Source: Ramazzottius varieornatus (Eukaryota > Tardigrada > Eutardigrada > Parachela > Ramazzottiidae). Taken from it: DNA of 64,000 nucleotides. Below, piece after piece: positions 9,553 through 24,500 of this stretch. Location: the NCBI GenBank assembly GCA_001949185.1, contig BDGG01000003.1, forward strand, positions 2,295,404 through 2,359,403. The letters are read 5' to 3'. The notes beneath the pieces were generated by a model, which saw only the letters and a program-made list of their open reading frames with translations, was not told the origin of the DNA and did no database searches. Made by a program: the position numbers and the translations under genes. Each line of letters opens with the position of its first letter. Positions within the stretch are counted from its first letter, which is position 1.

Positions 9553-12500
9553 ATGCCTCCTCCACTGAAGCGGAAGAAGGCTGACGCTGGATTAGAGCGC
9601 ACGTCTCCAACTTCGCATGCAGTGACCGAGGATGAGTATAGCGTAGTCTATAGTAAAGGTAACTTAAAAGAGCAATAACTTGATTCATTGATTGCTGCGC
9701 AATTTCGGTTCGATTCCCCAAACCGTAGCTTTTCTTGGTTTGTTCCAGGTGAAAGCGTGTGGGCCTATTGGAAGGACAAATGGTTCCAGTCTAAAATTAT
9801 GGGAACTTCATCCTGTCGTCATCCTCATGACAAGAACCGATCCGTTCTGGGCTACAAGGTGCACTACGCAAACTGGGGATCCAAGTAAGTTTCCGATATC
9901 CTAAATTATTGTGTTTAGGCTTCGGTTGATTATTGATCGAGAGAAGCTGTATGCTTAAAATACGGTACAGTAAAACAATCAAACTGTTGAAGAACTCAGT
10001 AATAAAAAATTCAGACTTTGGTTGTACTCGAAGACCGAAGTCACGAACAGCTGACAAGGGATTTACGCCGGTCGGTCCACTGTGATCCTCAAACCAATAC
10101 GACCGAGAGGTAGAGGGGAGTTTGCTCCACAAACTGAGGTAGACTGAATCGGCGGAAAAATCCTGCAATAAAATACGTCTGTTTCACTGCACGCTCTTGC
10201 ATTCGCCCAATTTCACTCCGAATTGGCTCAAACTATGCCCAAAATTCAGAAACGTGGCTGTTTTTCTAGTTTTCTATCTGGTGGTACAGTTTTCATGTAC
10301 CCTGCATGGTTTCATAATGCAGCGTATTGCCTAAAACACTAGCAACTAATTTAGGCCGCTCCTTCCCCGATCTCTGTATGCGCTGCCACATAGATCTTCG
10401 AATTCCTGTGGTACTTTTCTCGATAGTCACAAGGGAGGAACTCGACAAGGTTCGTCCCAGTTCCCTGCACTATTTGAAACTTGGTGGTTCAGACCTACTC
10501 GAACTTCACCTGTTTCGCTGATCTAGTGTTTCCGAGGAAATATTTTCCCAGCGGACCGTACGTTCCCAAATTCCCCATGTAAAGCTGTAGACCGTGTTCG
10601 GTGGGCTAGATATTCCCCGAAAGTTTGGTGCACCACTTTGGCGAAATCAGCCTTACCAAACAAACGAGCTCCAGAACTTCCCCGGTACCCGCATAGCCTT
10701 GGGACAGTGCAACCAAACTGCTCGAATTTTTCTGCTAGTTTTGCAATTCCTCTGTTGAGCACCTAGCTGGAACGAAAGTTCAAGAACAGAACTGCATTTC
10801 GCTCGGAGTAGTGGCCGCATTCCTAAAACAGTTTCACCAGGTGTATCACGACTTTGAGCTGGCACAGCAAATACCTGGTAATTTAGAAATCTGACTGCAG
10901 ATGCAGCAGATCGGTCTAGGTTTGGTAGATCGGTTCGCTAGAAACCGAAGCCGAGAAAGCACTACTGTCACTAACTAGTCGAGCTCTTCCGGCTCGGATT
11001 TCACAAAAGACCGAAAAGTGGCTGGTGTACTGAGCTAGGTTACGGGTTTCAAGATATTTAGTCTGCAAGCGCGAACCGTCAAAGTCGCGACAAACTTTCT
11101 GTTTCCTGGTCGACATCACTGGACATCTAAAAAGAGATCCGGTTTGAAATCAGAGTTTTATAGTTGCTCTTCTGCGCTGCCCTTTTCCGTTCTAATAATC
11201 GACAAGCTGCGAGCGAGTCGAAGGCGAAGCGAACAGCTTATAGCATGGTAATTCATGATTCATAAAGAGTTCAAATGACACGTAATGTGACTAACCGTAG
11301 ATTACACTTGTTTGTACAAGTTGTGTGTTAACTACTTACGGTAAAACTCTGCAGCGATTCGTATTCAGGTGCTTGCCGGATCTCTGTTGAAACGACAGGC
11401 ACCTCATGTACGTGCATACGTATACCTTGCACAGCGTACGTAACGTACGTACGCGTTTTTCGACAGAGTCTTTGCTTCGGGCCATTATCACTCTACTCTT
11501 GGTAAGATCGGCACAATCAGGATTCGAAGGGGATGATAACATCTACGTCCGGACCCTGATAGGTACCGATGAGTCCGGCACGAATCCGATGCCTACAGTT
11601 TAGAGTAGGAAACTCAAAAGTGCCATGCGCTGGCGCGCGGTCACGACTCAAACCGTCAAACTAGCGCCCTCATGACTTCCCGTCGGACGTTTCTTTTATC
11701 CAGAGCTGATTGAAACCCGAATGCCATCCTGAAATGACTGCTGAATATGCGCTCATATTTGCGAATTACTAGTTCGCTAACAATTCTTGGTAATATGTCG
11801 AACCGTAGGTGTGAATCGTGAAGCACACCGTGGCAGATTCAGGACCTCCTGGAGGACGAACAGCTCGGAACTTCCGTTGCACCTTCTGGACACAGTGTCT
11901 TTTTGTAGGTGTTCTGTAGTCTGAGTGATGTCTGATCCATGTTCGTAATGAAGTAAGGTGGTTGATTTATGAACCCAGGTTTGTAAATCCTGTGTAGAAG
12001 AAACTCCTGGATTTGCAGGACGGAAATGCAAATGGCTATTTAGTTTGCGCATCACGTCACGTCTCGTAATGTCAAAGCAAGTACGTTCGCATCGCTCAGA
12101 ATGTATACAGAGTGTTCCAGCTTCAAAACTTGAAAATCAATCAGTTTTGACTGCACTGCTGGCTATACCCACACAGCTTGAGATCTGCAGCTTAATTCCT
12201 TGATTAAATCAGCTGAAGTACTGTGTAAGCGTAGAGATGGGATAAGTGTGATTAAGTTCGGTGTGGTATTTTCCGATTTGGTAAACTCTCACACCGAATC
12301 GAAAATTTCAGTATGAAATCCACCCCGATATTTTTGATTGGGTAAATTGCTGCACCCAAATTTTGATTTATCACACCAAATCAAACCGAAGAATCGGTAA
12401 ACCGAAAAATATAAAGTTTCTGTTATTAACGGGAAAAACCAGGTAAAACTGGCGCAAAACGGGGCGAGCCGCAAGCGTACAACGTTTGGCGTGTCTTGAG

Positions 12501-15500
12501 ATGTTGGGAGGTTTTCCTCCACCGGATGGCTGTCTATCAAGCTAGCAGAAATACAGTCTGTAAGCCGAAAACGTTCTCGAGATCGCTCAGAAATCTGTCA
12601 AACTCTCATCTTTCTGGGCCTTTCGGTATGCTTCAGTTTACCGAAAAATTTCGATTTGGTGTCGGTTTGGTGCGAACGCACACCGAAATCGGCTTTTCGG
12701 TGTGAGACTCACACCGATAATTTCGGTTTCGGTAATTTCTCATACCAAATCGATAAGTTCGATTTATTTACGGTAAATGTCGGTGAATCACACTTATCGC
12801 ATCTCTAGTGTAAGGTATGTGCATGTAACTTCGGCCTGTAGCTTGGCGGGCCGCGCGGTGAGCGTTTAGCAGGCCGGGGCCGAAATTAAAGCCAAAAAGG
12901 GGCACAGACGGTGTGCCGGAAGCTCACCGCTTGGGAAGTCGTGGGGTCTATCGTTGGTGAAACAGAGCTCACCAGGAAATGACTTATTGGATGTGGCGTT
13001 CCTAAATGTTTTCAGTAATGGACAGATCAAATGTTTACAAATCTGCTCACCATGCTGTGTGCCTGAAGCCAATCAGCTGATCGGACGAACGGTTTATTAT
13101 GATAAAGTATAGCGAGAACAGCGAACTGATCGACCGCCTATGGTGCGCTTCGTGTGGTGAGCAAGCTCGGGTTAGAATCGCTGTTCATTGCCAGAAGAAG
13201 CGATTATTACATCTGGGATGCTGAGGAATGCCCTGCTTTAGCAATGGAATAACCCTGGAAGATAAACTGGACTGAGAAGCGAACTGGTGAAACACCGATG
13301 TTGTACCGTTTCCCAGGAATTTGAATTAAGTTTACTCCAGTTCGAAAAGAACTCCGTAGCCTGCCGAATTCGGTGTCGGCAATGGGGTTGCACCTGCCCA
13401 CGACGAAACCTGTCGGTCAGCGTGTCGTTGACGTTCGATGACTGGGTTTTCAGTCTAGAAATTGAAACAATGAACGACACATCAGACTGCTTGATGCAAC
13501 TGTCCGAAGCGCTTACTCATCCCAAATTTACCCGCGCGCCATCAATTTCCAGATTTACCGAAAGTTAACACCGTAATTTGGACATACGAAAGAATTTTTC
13601 TATGTGTAAAGGCTGGAGCACAATAATCACAGTAATCTCGAGCAGAATATGGTTTAATAAACCCCGTGAACTGCGACCAAGGGGTGTTTTTCAGCATTAC
13701 AGGCCGTAATGCTTGAAAAATAGCATTGCCTCGCCAACCAATGGTTTTAGATCCGTTTATCCTGGAGTAGAGAAACGTTTCCGCTATTGTCCCACTACAA
13801 TTACTCTTTGCCAATCCTTCGACAGCTGAATGATTATGATCGTTGTAGGTACGACGAGTGGGTGATGAGCGACTGCCTGATGGCACGGAGTGCAGAGAAC
13901 GACCTGCGGGCGAAAGCGGAGAATGAGGGACGCCTGGAAAAGTGGTAAGTTTCAAGCTGTAAGCTTATGGTCAAATGCTAGTTTAGTTAAGGCAAGGCCT
14001 ATAAACTATATCTCAAAGTTGTATCAACTCCTGCATTGAGGTCCGCGGACAACCCGATTTGTATCAACTCAGTTTATCCAGAACACCTGGCCAAACGAGA
14101 ATTGTCCGTTTTCCTTGTCCAGCTTTCACAACACGCCAGCGCTATGGTGCTTACTTTGCTTTGACTGAACTAGGGAGTGCTCGGTACACCGCGGCGAACT
14201 ATTTCCTTCATTCCTCGCTGACCCAGCGAAAATTTTACTAAGGCGGTGAAAAACGGTGAAGAAGAAGAATGGTGAAAGATGTGTATGTGTTTCATTAATC
14301 GATCAATTACCTTGTTCTGTTGACTGGGATGCGATCAATCAACCAAGGTAGAAATGATCGAGCAATCAATGGAACACGCTCACATTTCACCATCCTCCAC
14401 TCTTCTTCCCTGTTCTTTACCGCGTCAGCGGAAAATTCACTGACGAGGGGATTGGCACCGTCCTCCCGTCTTGATTCAGAAACTGAGACGGTAGAAAGGT
14501 AGAGGAGAGTTTTCTCCATCGACTGAGACAGGCGGAACCGGCGGAAGAAAATCCTGGAAGACACAGCAGCAAGCGGAAGTGACGGCAGAATCTGGGCGGT
14601 GCATGGCTATTCCGTTAATCAAGAGGTTTAATTACCTGATGGATGATTGGCGTTTTGAATGACCAAACTGCACTGTATCGCGTAAGATCAGCTTGTGTTC
14701 ACCAAAACGGTGCGCTTGCTGATGTATACCGTGGACATTCTTCCATCTTCTTCTTCTTCATAACTCGAGCAACTGTCGATATGGATTCCGTCAATCCTAT
14801 GAACATTCGCAAGCTTCTGGAGACGGAATAAGAACAGCACTTCCAGTCAAGCGACACTCCAAGTGCAGCAGATCAGTTGTTGAAGACGCTCACCAAAGGT
14901 ACTAATTATTACTGGTGATGTTCGCATTGTGGAATATACGGGTTGATTTTATTCTTTTAGGATTTCTGGGAACTCATATCAGCCAGGGTGGCTGTCCAGT
15001 CTTGGCTACCGAGGAGGACTTGCAATACGAGGTGCCGAATAACTTGTCGACATTCGATGAGTCGGAAAAGTCCATTGCAGAAACCAACCTGTTGAATGGT
15101 GATACCGAAGATGATTTCGAGGCTGCTGCAGACGACCGTCTCACGAACTACGAACCTGCATCCAACGAAACTGAGCCGTCGTCGCACGAGCTGTTCTCCC
15201 CTAGAATACCGGATCCCAAAGTTCCATTTGACCAAGCAGCCGACGTTGACTACAAGGAACGGGCCTTGAATTTCTGGACTGAGCCAGTCACCAAGAAGCG
15301 TCGCAGTCTGTCCAGCGTCCAGACTAAATTTAAGAAGGTCACTAGTTTACGTCAGCTGATCGAATGGAAGCGACAGTTAGCCGAAGGAGGTTCACGAATC
15401 GATAAGCTGAAAGCGATACGTTTGGAAACGGGAAAACAGTTCTTCCTCGCTAAGCAGCAACCTCACGTCATAACAGACATGGACATCCAGCGATGGGCAA

Positions 15501-18500
15501 ACACAGTAACCCGAGAAATCGGTCTGGTTGGCTTTACGGCTTCGTCTCGGTGGGCTGCGAAATTCAAACGGTATGTGTGAGTCGAGAAACAAATACGGAC
15601 ACTACCAAGCGAAATGTCATCCTATTGTTCTCTCTTGCAGACACTATGGCATTTGTGACAGGAAGATCGCGAAGTTCGTCACTAAACAGTATCTCAAAGA
15701 AGAACCGGAAATGAAGAAAAGTGCGGATGAATGCGTTGCTCTAGTCAGATCACGCATTCAAGCCTATGGAATGGACTGTCTGAGGAACGCAGACCAATCG
15801 GGCAACGAATATGAGATGCGTCCAGGTCGAACTCTGGATTTTGTCGGCGCAAAGCATGTTTTGGCACTAACCCGGTCACAGAACTCGATGACCACAGCTA
15901 TATGGTGATGATGTGCGTGTCTCCAGGTACTCGAAAGTTTCTCCCAGTTCTCTTCCTCACGCTGCAGGAAGACAAGGGTGTCTTTGGGCCGATCGTGAAA
16001 CGAACCATGTTCAAGGCTAGCAATCTGCATGTCACCGCTTCGACTTCAAGCAAGATGACCAAGCATCTGTTCATCGAATGGTGCGAAAAAGTCTTCCCGC
16101 GTATGAATGATCACTGTATATTTCTAGCCGATTCTTGGCCGACGTTTGCTGATCAAGACGCTGTGGAAGAAGTCAGACCCGAAGAGCTGGAGTACGAGAT
16201 GATCACAATTCCGCCTAAAGTAACCGGTCAAATCCAGCCACTTGATGTCCTCTGTTTCCGCATGGACAAGGGATACTACCGAAAGATTTCCAACTGGATA
16301 TTTCTGAAGGATCAGCCGGTTCAAGTCCACCACCGAGACGTAATTCTTAAGCTTCACTCTTTGATCTAGCGACAGTTTACTTCTCCCAGGTTCGAGAACC
16401 TGATTGCTCAAGCTTGGCGCTTATCAGAATACACTGACAAGTCCTTCACGTATGTGAACCCTACCGAATACTGTTATGACGGACTTACTGGCCATTGTGA
16501 TCGTGATAATTGTAAGCGCTCTCTGCTTCTCAAATGCGGTTGGTGTAAGTCTCCTTCGTGCTTCCATCACGTTTACGAAAGATATCACTTCTGTAAAACT
16601 TATCTTCCTTGATACTTTCGGCTCAAATTTTGTTATAGATCGAACCGGTCTGATAAACCAGCCATGTACCGCCCAGATTCTGCCGTCACTTCCGCTTGCT
16701 GCTGTGTCTTCCAGGATTTTCTTCCGCCGGTTCCGCCTGTCTCAGTCGATGGAGAAAACTCTCCTCTACCTTTCTACCGTCTCAGTTTCTGAATCAAGAC
16801 GGGAGGACAGTGCCAATCCCCTCGTGAGTCAGTGAAGACTGGTGAAAACAATTCACTGCACTGAGCCATCCCGAGACTGAACGATGACAAAAGAACCTAG
16901 AGACCCTACGCTACCTGGGAGTTTTCAGTATTTGATATCCACGTTGACAGAGTGTTAACAGAGCGGACCTTCATCGGTATGTGGAGCCTGGCTGATAACT
17001 TGGGATATAGCAGGCGTTCACGGTAATACAGTACTTGAACGGGTCTGATGTGTGAAGTTCGGTGTGTTTGAGATGGGATATCTGCCAGGTGATGCATATA
17101 CGGAGGCCAAATCCACCAGTGCAAAAGCGATAACAATCAGCGCTGTTCCGATACAATTATTTTAATGCATATTTTAATGTATTTTAATGCATAATGCAGA
17201 ATTTAATTCCGATATGGTCCGCTGTAGCCATAGACTTAACATGGGCGACCGGATTCGAATTAGTTCCGCTGTCGTATCGGAACAACACTGATAACAATAC
17301 TGTAATGCATCATGAACTTGGCGAATCACGTGATCGTACTCGTAAACTTCACCCGCCGGGCATCAGTTTTTTACACTCTGTCGAATCAACAATCCACCAT
17401 ACACTCAGCTACCGCTGGAAATATTCAGCGCGGCAGGTTAGTTGTCTTCTATAGAAGTGGAACTACATTCAAAGGTGCAGTCAAGATCCTCAACATTCTC
17501 GTCAGCTAGCATTTAGAGTGGCTCAGGCAAGATACTGGCAGCGACAAAAGAGTTTTCAACAGTGGACGTTTTGGTTTTAGACCAGGCTTCAGACACGAAG
17601 TAGAGAAACTCTTGGCACGATGGCTTCTTCAAGTACCCTTTCTTGGTATTTCCGTGCACTTGTCCCTCCACTCGTGGTAGGATTTATTCAGGTAACACTT
17701 AAACGGATAGTTAACTTCAACATAAAGAGGCTGGTACTTGCCCGTCAGCCCTAAAAATTTGCTCCATTTCCTTGTTCTCCAGCAAAGCTCGACTCTCGTA
17801 ACTCAGGTGCGCGGGTGCGTGGTCTCGAAAAAGGTAGCTACCTTTTTCCTTCTCGTCAAACGTGGACTCAATCCACTGGATATCCAAGCTCGACTGCCAC
17901 CCACCGGAAGCTGCAATTACCTAATAACATAATATTATAGTCGAATTGATTTTCGACCGAAAATGCTGTTTGACAGAAAAAACGAAAAAGCCGCACTTGT
18001 ACTGAAAACCACCACACTTTCGGGAATATCCAGCTTTTTCAGAATGCTCTAGGATAGCTTGCCGGTCTTCTTATTGCCCTTAAAAATCACCACGGCCGGA
18101 AATTTATATCCGTCCGCGGCAATGGCCAGGCCCACTGTGAAGTTTTCTTTCGGTGCATTCGGATCGATCACCGTCACATCTTTTACTCCCTTCGGCGAAA
18201 GAGTCTTCTTGTGAGTATAGAAGGCTCGGCGAAGCTAAAATAAGCCGTTTTAGCCGTTCTTAGCCGTTCTTAGCCGTGGCTAAAAATATTTTAGCCGCGG
18301 CTAAAGCAGCTAAATTACCTTTGGCCACGGCTAGAATGTATTGTGCGTTCGAATGATTTATTGATGCTAAAACTATTTCAGCCGACTCAACATCAATAAA
18401 TCAATCAAACATACAATACATTTTAGCCGCGGTTAAAATATTTTTAGCTACGGCTAAGAACGGCTAAAGCGGTTTATCTTGGATTGGCTGAGCCTTGAAT

Positions 18501-21500
18501 ACTTGTGAGGATTCTGGAGTTTCACAGAGGTTTCGTCGAAATTGATCATTCTGCAGGGCGGGGTATTGTTCAGGGTTACGATTTCTTCGACCATATCCAG
18601 AGACTGAGCCTCTTTTTCCTAAAATTAAAATAGGCATTTCGCAGACGCATGACGTCACGCCATAGATGAAAAGAAATGAGGACGGTTTACATCCTGCTGT
18701 TATTCATACTTGACGTCACGGTATTCACTATTTGGTATCAAAACATAAGCTTACAATGTCTTCCTCGGTCATGCTGAATTTCCTTCCTACGTGCGTAGGA
18801 GACCGTTACACTATGCTGTGTGGTTTCTGGTACCTGTAAAGCTAGCCCCTGGTGGCTTTATAGTCTTTGATTCCCCTTTCTCTGGATACCGGTAGAGCGA
18901 TTCGTTGGATGTCACACTCCTGAACTCCCTGCACTGTTTTCCAAATTTCTTCTTCCATGTCCGACAACAGCGGCTCCTTTCCACCTGTGATCTTCGCTGG
19001 CAGTCTGATCCTGAAAGCAGGAAGGTTTCAAAGATGGATGTTGAAAGAATAGGAAAAATTTTACATCCACCGGCGAAGCGTAGAATCCGGAATTCCATGA
19101 TCTTTTGCGAACTTGTGCAATGACATTCCAGACTTTGAAAACGACGCCATACTGCGGTTCGCTTCTTCCTCTCCATAAGTTTTGCGCTTTCTAGTTTTCA
19201 CCGCTTTGTTTGCAAAAAACGAGAAGACCTAGTCACTGGAGTTGAACATCAGCCGAACTCGAAAAGTGGTGTTACAACTTCGAAACGAGATTTTGAAGTC
19301 CGACCCTAAAGAACGGCAGTTTCATACTGAAAGACCTTATTCTTCCAGGAAGATTACAGAGATCACGATAGACGCGGCGTAATCGGCGAACTGGGTAGAA
19401 GAAACTTCTAGAGTAACAGAAAAAAGCAACGCAAGTTACCGACTTCCGCCAAGCACCTCATTTCGAAATTCCAAGCTTGCAAAAAAACATTGGGTGGCGA
19501 GATGTCCGCAGACAGTCTTGTCCTTTTCGTCCGCTAGTCCCCTGATCCCTGCGCTTGACGTTCCACGGAAGTTTCACGTTCGTTTGACTCTTTCTGTATT
19601 TGGGAAACTGTTAGTTTGCAGGGCTTCGTGGTTCTCAGAATCACCATCTGCTCTTTCAAATTTTTGATTTTGTTTGTTGTATTTTTCGGTCGTGTCACTC
19701 ATATGGTTTTGTTTTTGTAACAGTGCTCGTGCACCGAAGTCAGGGAACCTGGCAGAGAAGCCAGGTGATGCTGTCAGTGATGGGAGGGACCTGCAAGTGG
19801 CAAACAAACCCGCACCGGAAAAGAGACTGAAAGGTATGCTGATCAAATCTTTCTTAACACTCTGCGTACAACCGTCCTCTTTGTGTATACAATCACTCAG
19901 TTTTATTCATCTCCCAGTTTTAGCTTTTGGTCTCTCGGGTTTAGGTCTTTTTGTTTGCATGTACCTCGGTCTTCTCTCCAAAGCAACACTAATGACCAGC
20001 GGTCAGCAGAACCCCAGCACGCTGGAAATGTTTTCTATGTTTTCGGGTGGTTTTGGTGAAATTTGGTGTTTCGTCTCTTCGCGCGAGACACGTGCACGGT
20101 ATTCGCTTAGAAAAAAACTGGAGCACTGGGGACAGTCTTATCTATCGAAGCCGAGCCTGGGATAAATTTTGTAGTCATCATTGCGGTCAGAAGAAAACTA
20201 AGACGGCCGGTTCTCCATTTTGAGATTTGGCGTCATGACCTGCCAATTATCGGAATTTTAAAAGGTTGAAAATTGCCTGTTGGTTGGACCTGCCTCTGCA
20301 ACACGGTAACAGCCAATAAGATTCCTTTGTACACAAAGAGGACGGTGGTATTCTGCAAACATGAAAACGATCGTGCTGAAAGTGTTGACTGTAGAAGAAC
20401 GTTCCAAATTTCCTGCATTTCGGAGTTCCCTCCGTTGTTCAGACATAAGAAATTCCGATTTAGACCGGAACTTTGCGTCTTTCCCACCTGACGTTTCTTT
20501 GCTGTTACCGCATACCGTAGCTCTGCTGGAGTTTGATACTAAATCTAATTATCTAATCATAAAATTCATTCGGTGGCCACACCCCGTGCGTAAGTCGATC
20601 CAACGTGCACTTAGGAATCGAAGTAGCGAGGCTCGCCGATAGCTATCGGCTTGAGCCCGTTGTTTCTCGTGCTGAGTAGCGCACTGCCCTGGTGCTGTTC
20701 GAGATCACTGCACGTCCTGTTTGTCTTTTCAGAAGAACCGAAAAAGGAACCGAAGAAGGAACCAGCAGTGGAACCATCTCGCCCTGTAACTCGGAATGGC
20801 GGACAAAAACAGCGTAAGGAAGGGACTATTATGTACTCTGAAATAGAAAAGGCCGTTAGTACCATGATCAGTAGTCTACGTAACGAAATTCCAGAAGAGT
20901 TCGCAGAGAACATTTTGTGACGGTTTTCTAGCCTTTAATACGAACTTGTGTATATTAGAACCTTATTCCATATTTATCAGTCATTCTCATAATAAGCAAG
21001 CTGTTAGCTTGAGTAATATTAACGGGCATTGTTTTCAGCTGCTCAAACTCCGGAGAGCAAACCACAGAGAGACGTTCCTCAAGAGGCATTACCGAAGAAC
21101 GCGCAAAAAGAAGTCCATGTGGAACTTTCCGAGAAGAAACCGAAGAAGGAAGCTCCTGCTAGCGGTTCCGAGAAGAAAATGGAGAAAGACGGTCCAGTTA
21201 CGAAGACCGACAAGAAGGCTGCCGTTCCAGCTGCAGTCTCTCAGTCGGCTAAACCAAAGAAACCACGAGCCGACTCTCCAGAGATCGAGTGCTTGGGCTC
21301 GGGGACCTTCACCGCGTTCCACAGCGACATTCCAGCCGAAGAGGAGGAAGAGATACCGACGCCTGTCGTTCGTACCAAGAAGACTAAGCAGGTGAAACGA
21401 CTGAGCGGTTCCACGAACCCAGTGAAGTCGACGAAGGAAGTCAAGAAGGAAGCTCGGAAGTCAACGAAAGCAACACCGACGAAACCACCGCTGAAGAAGC

Positions 21501-24500
21501 CTGCAGCGGTGAAGCTTCCAGTCGCAAGCAAAGTGGTTTCTCGCGATTCTTCGCCGGAGATCTCAGCTCCTCCGAAGCCACCGAAAAGACTTAAAGTCGA
21601 TGAGAAAGTGGTGAGGGATACGTTGACCGAGTCCATAGCAGAGACGGTCGCGTGGGAGTCGAACTGCACGCAATGCACTTCCCAGCAGCAGTGCAAACTA
21701 CACGCTGCAGCTAGTGCCTCGGGGTATTCCACCAAGACTAACGCGCGTGAAGTCATGAAGGCGGCTGGAGAAGCATCGAAGGAAGTACCGATATACACTA
21801 CTAAGACTAATGGTTAGTCGGTTAGAAGTAATTCAAGACACCGGCAGACGAATTCATCCAGGTCGCTGTCCCAAGTGGCGCACGTTTTCGTTGTTAGTGG
21901 TCGAAACCGGGCGTCACTCAGGGAAATGCTCCTGACAAACTCATTTGCCGAGGCTCCCTTTGTGAATACCGGTATTCAGTCTGTACTCGTACTACAAAAC
22001 CCTCGTCCTTCAGGTTATTTATTGGTTTAACCGTAATGCGCTGTTTTACCAGGTTCTTTGATTGTGAAGCCTTTGCCAGTTCCAAAGACGCTCAAAGAAG
22101 CCACGAAAGAACCTGCGAAAGTTGTTCAGAAGTTGACCGGAAGCTCTCCAGTCGGTCCAAGCACCACGTCAGCAGTAACCAAGTCCGCGAAGCCGAAAGA
22201 ACTGAAGTTGGGCGACAAAGTCGTCGCAGTGCAAGTCGTCGACACCCAAGCGACCACCTCGAACAGCCTTATTGGTACAAAGCAAATTTCGGTGAATGGA
22301 AAACAAACCAAGTTAGTGCTCAAATGCGCTCCGGCTAAACGCGAAGACAAACGTTCCCCCAGAGATGTTGTTGCCCTGAAGTCTATTGTCAAAACACCGG
22401 TCAAGATCTTCACAGTCAAAAGCGCGACGAGTTCGGCTAAGGGAGCGAATAAACAGAAACCTAAGGGGTGCGTGGTTACGGGAACGAATACCCAACCCAC
22501 GGCTTCGGTGGTCATTCCACTGCACCTGGCATCTCCAACTCAACTGAGTACTCCAGCGGGGCAGCTGGGTACTCCAGTAACGGCCAAGTGCTCTCCGACT
22601 GTGACAACGAAGATGGCAGTTGGTAAAGTCGCACTTCCCCTGAAGGCTGGCGTTACGGTGGGGCGATCGAGCCAAGTTCCAACGGTGTTGAAGAAGTCAC
22701 CAGCAGGTTTGTTGTGTTTTGTTTCATTTTGTGACGTGTTTCCAATTTATCAAATTCTTACGTGGTACTCATATTTGGGATGTCGGGAAATGAAGTGTGC
22801 ATGATCGTTTTCTCATGTGGCGCACATTCTCATTCTTATTGGCTGTGCGCCACTTACAATTGAACGACCATGTATTCATGTCCAAGTCACTTGACGACAT
22901 CTCGTTTCGCCAGCTTTTATCGATTGTTTCTCGAACTAACCCAGACCAAGACTTCATTAAGATCGGAAAAACTAGTTTGGTTTTGTTTTGTGTTTTAGCT
23001 ACTGTGACGCCTCCAGCGAAAGTGCCGCCTGCTCCGGTCGTGGTGAACCCGGAAGAGATCAAGCGGAAAGAGAAGGGAGAGAAAGAGAAGGAGAGATCTA
23101 AACAGGTGGCCGCCGGACTGATTTCTCTCTTGGCTGTCAGTGTCAAGGCCCCAAATGCCACGGGGATGTTGGCTAAGGCGTTTCAGGAAAAGATGGCATA
23201 TGCCGATGAGGAACTCGACAACGTGTCGAGAGCCGGTTTGCACCATATCTTCGTGAAACACATAGCTTTCGGGACGATCTCTATTCGTAAACAGGCAGAT
23301 GAACGGTGGCTCTTGTCAGAAGAGCCTCATATGGCTGCTGTACCTTTCTTGAAGTCTCTGACGACTTATGCCATTCAAGGACTGAACATCCGTAAATACA
23401 GAATTTCGATATAATTGTTAGATACTAATTGATTAATCATGGGACATTTTCAGGTCTTCATCCTTCCATCCAGTCTCTAGGTGTGCATCGGCAAGTGAAG
23501 CTGATGTTCGAGATTCCCGAGACGTTCTTGCAGTCTCATAGTGCTCCCAATGACACCACCTGTATGCTACTTCGCTTCTGCCAGAACAGCGGAGAGCTAC
23601 CGGCTCCGGAGCGCCATCCGCGAAACTTGGTGCTGACGCTGAACTACGGACAACGTCTCATCGAACATTTGGTACGTGCACAAACGTTCAAGTTCGGTTT
23701 CGTTCGGTACGTACGTGAAGTGAGTATTGTCGTCTTGAACACAGTCTGCAATTACGCTTACAGGAACACGGTGACTCGAGCGTCGAGCAAACGTTCAAGC
23801 GCTTCTGCTCACCAGTGGAAGTCCCGAAGGCTCTGCTGAAGAGCCAAAATCAGCTGGTCATTGAGTGGACGGACTGCTTCGACATTGTTGATCCTGCCAA
23901 GGTAAGTTGAATACAAAGCTTTCTCATCACCAACAGCGATTTCATCGTTTTGTTATCACTGGCAGGATTTCCTCCTGTTTGTGGAGTTTGCAGAACGTCA
24001 ATCGCAGGCCACCATCTTGGAAGAGATTCAAGCACGAAAGGTTGAGATCGGAGACACAGTCGCCAAGTGTAAGTATTTCCATTTGAGGAACAGTTAATGA
24101 TTTCCAGTAATTACTGATATTTGGGTTGTTTTTTGCAGTGCACAGCCTTCTAACGCCTATGAACGCTCCAGGCGTCAAAGAACCCATCCAGCCATCCATG
24201 ATCTTCACGCTTCTCTGTCCAATGACTAAGAAGCGTCTGACGATACCTGTTCGCTCCCGAGCTTGTCAGCACAACGAATGCTTCGACGCTCCTGCCTACC
24301 TGGCCGCCAACGCAGCGTCTCGTTCAGCGTGGATCTGCCCACTGTGTAACAAGATTGCCCTGCCCGAAGACCTCGTCTTGGACGAGTAAGTCTCGTTACC
24401 TTCGTTCACTATTTAGAAGGACGCAAAATAAACTGAGACAGGATCGGTTTTTTCAAGTGGCGCACGTTTCCAGCCAGTAACACTGGTAAAGTGCGCCGCT

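Noticed and set aside
14643-14831. 62-codon frame at the start of Tc5-like copy 1
   Set aside because: It is the transposase exon 1 frame plus upstream untranslated sequence, closed by the TAA at 14829, and not a separate gene.
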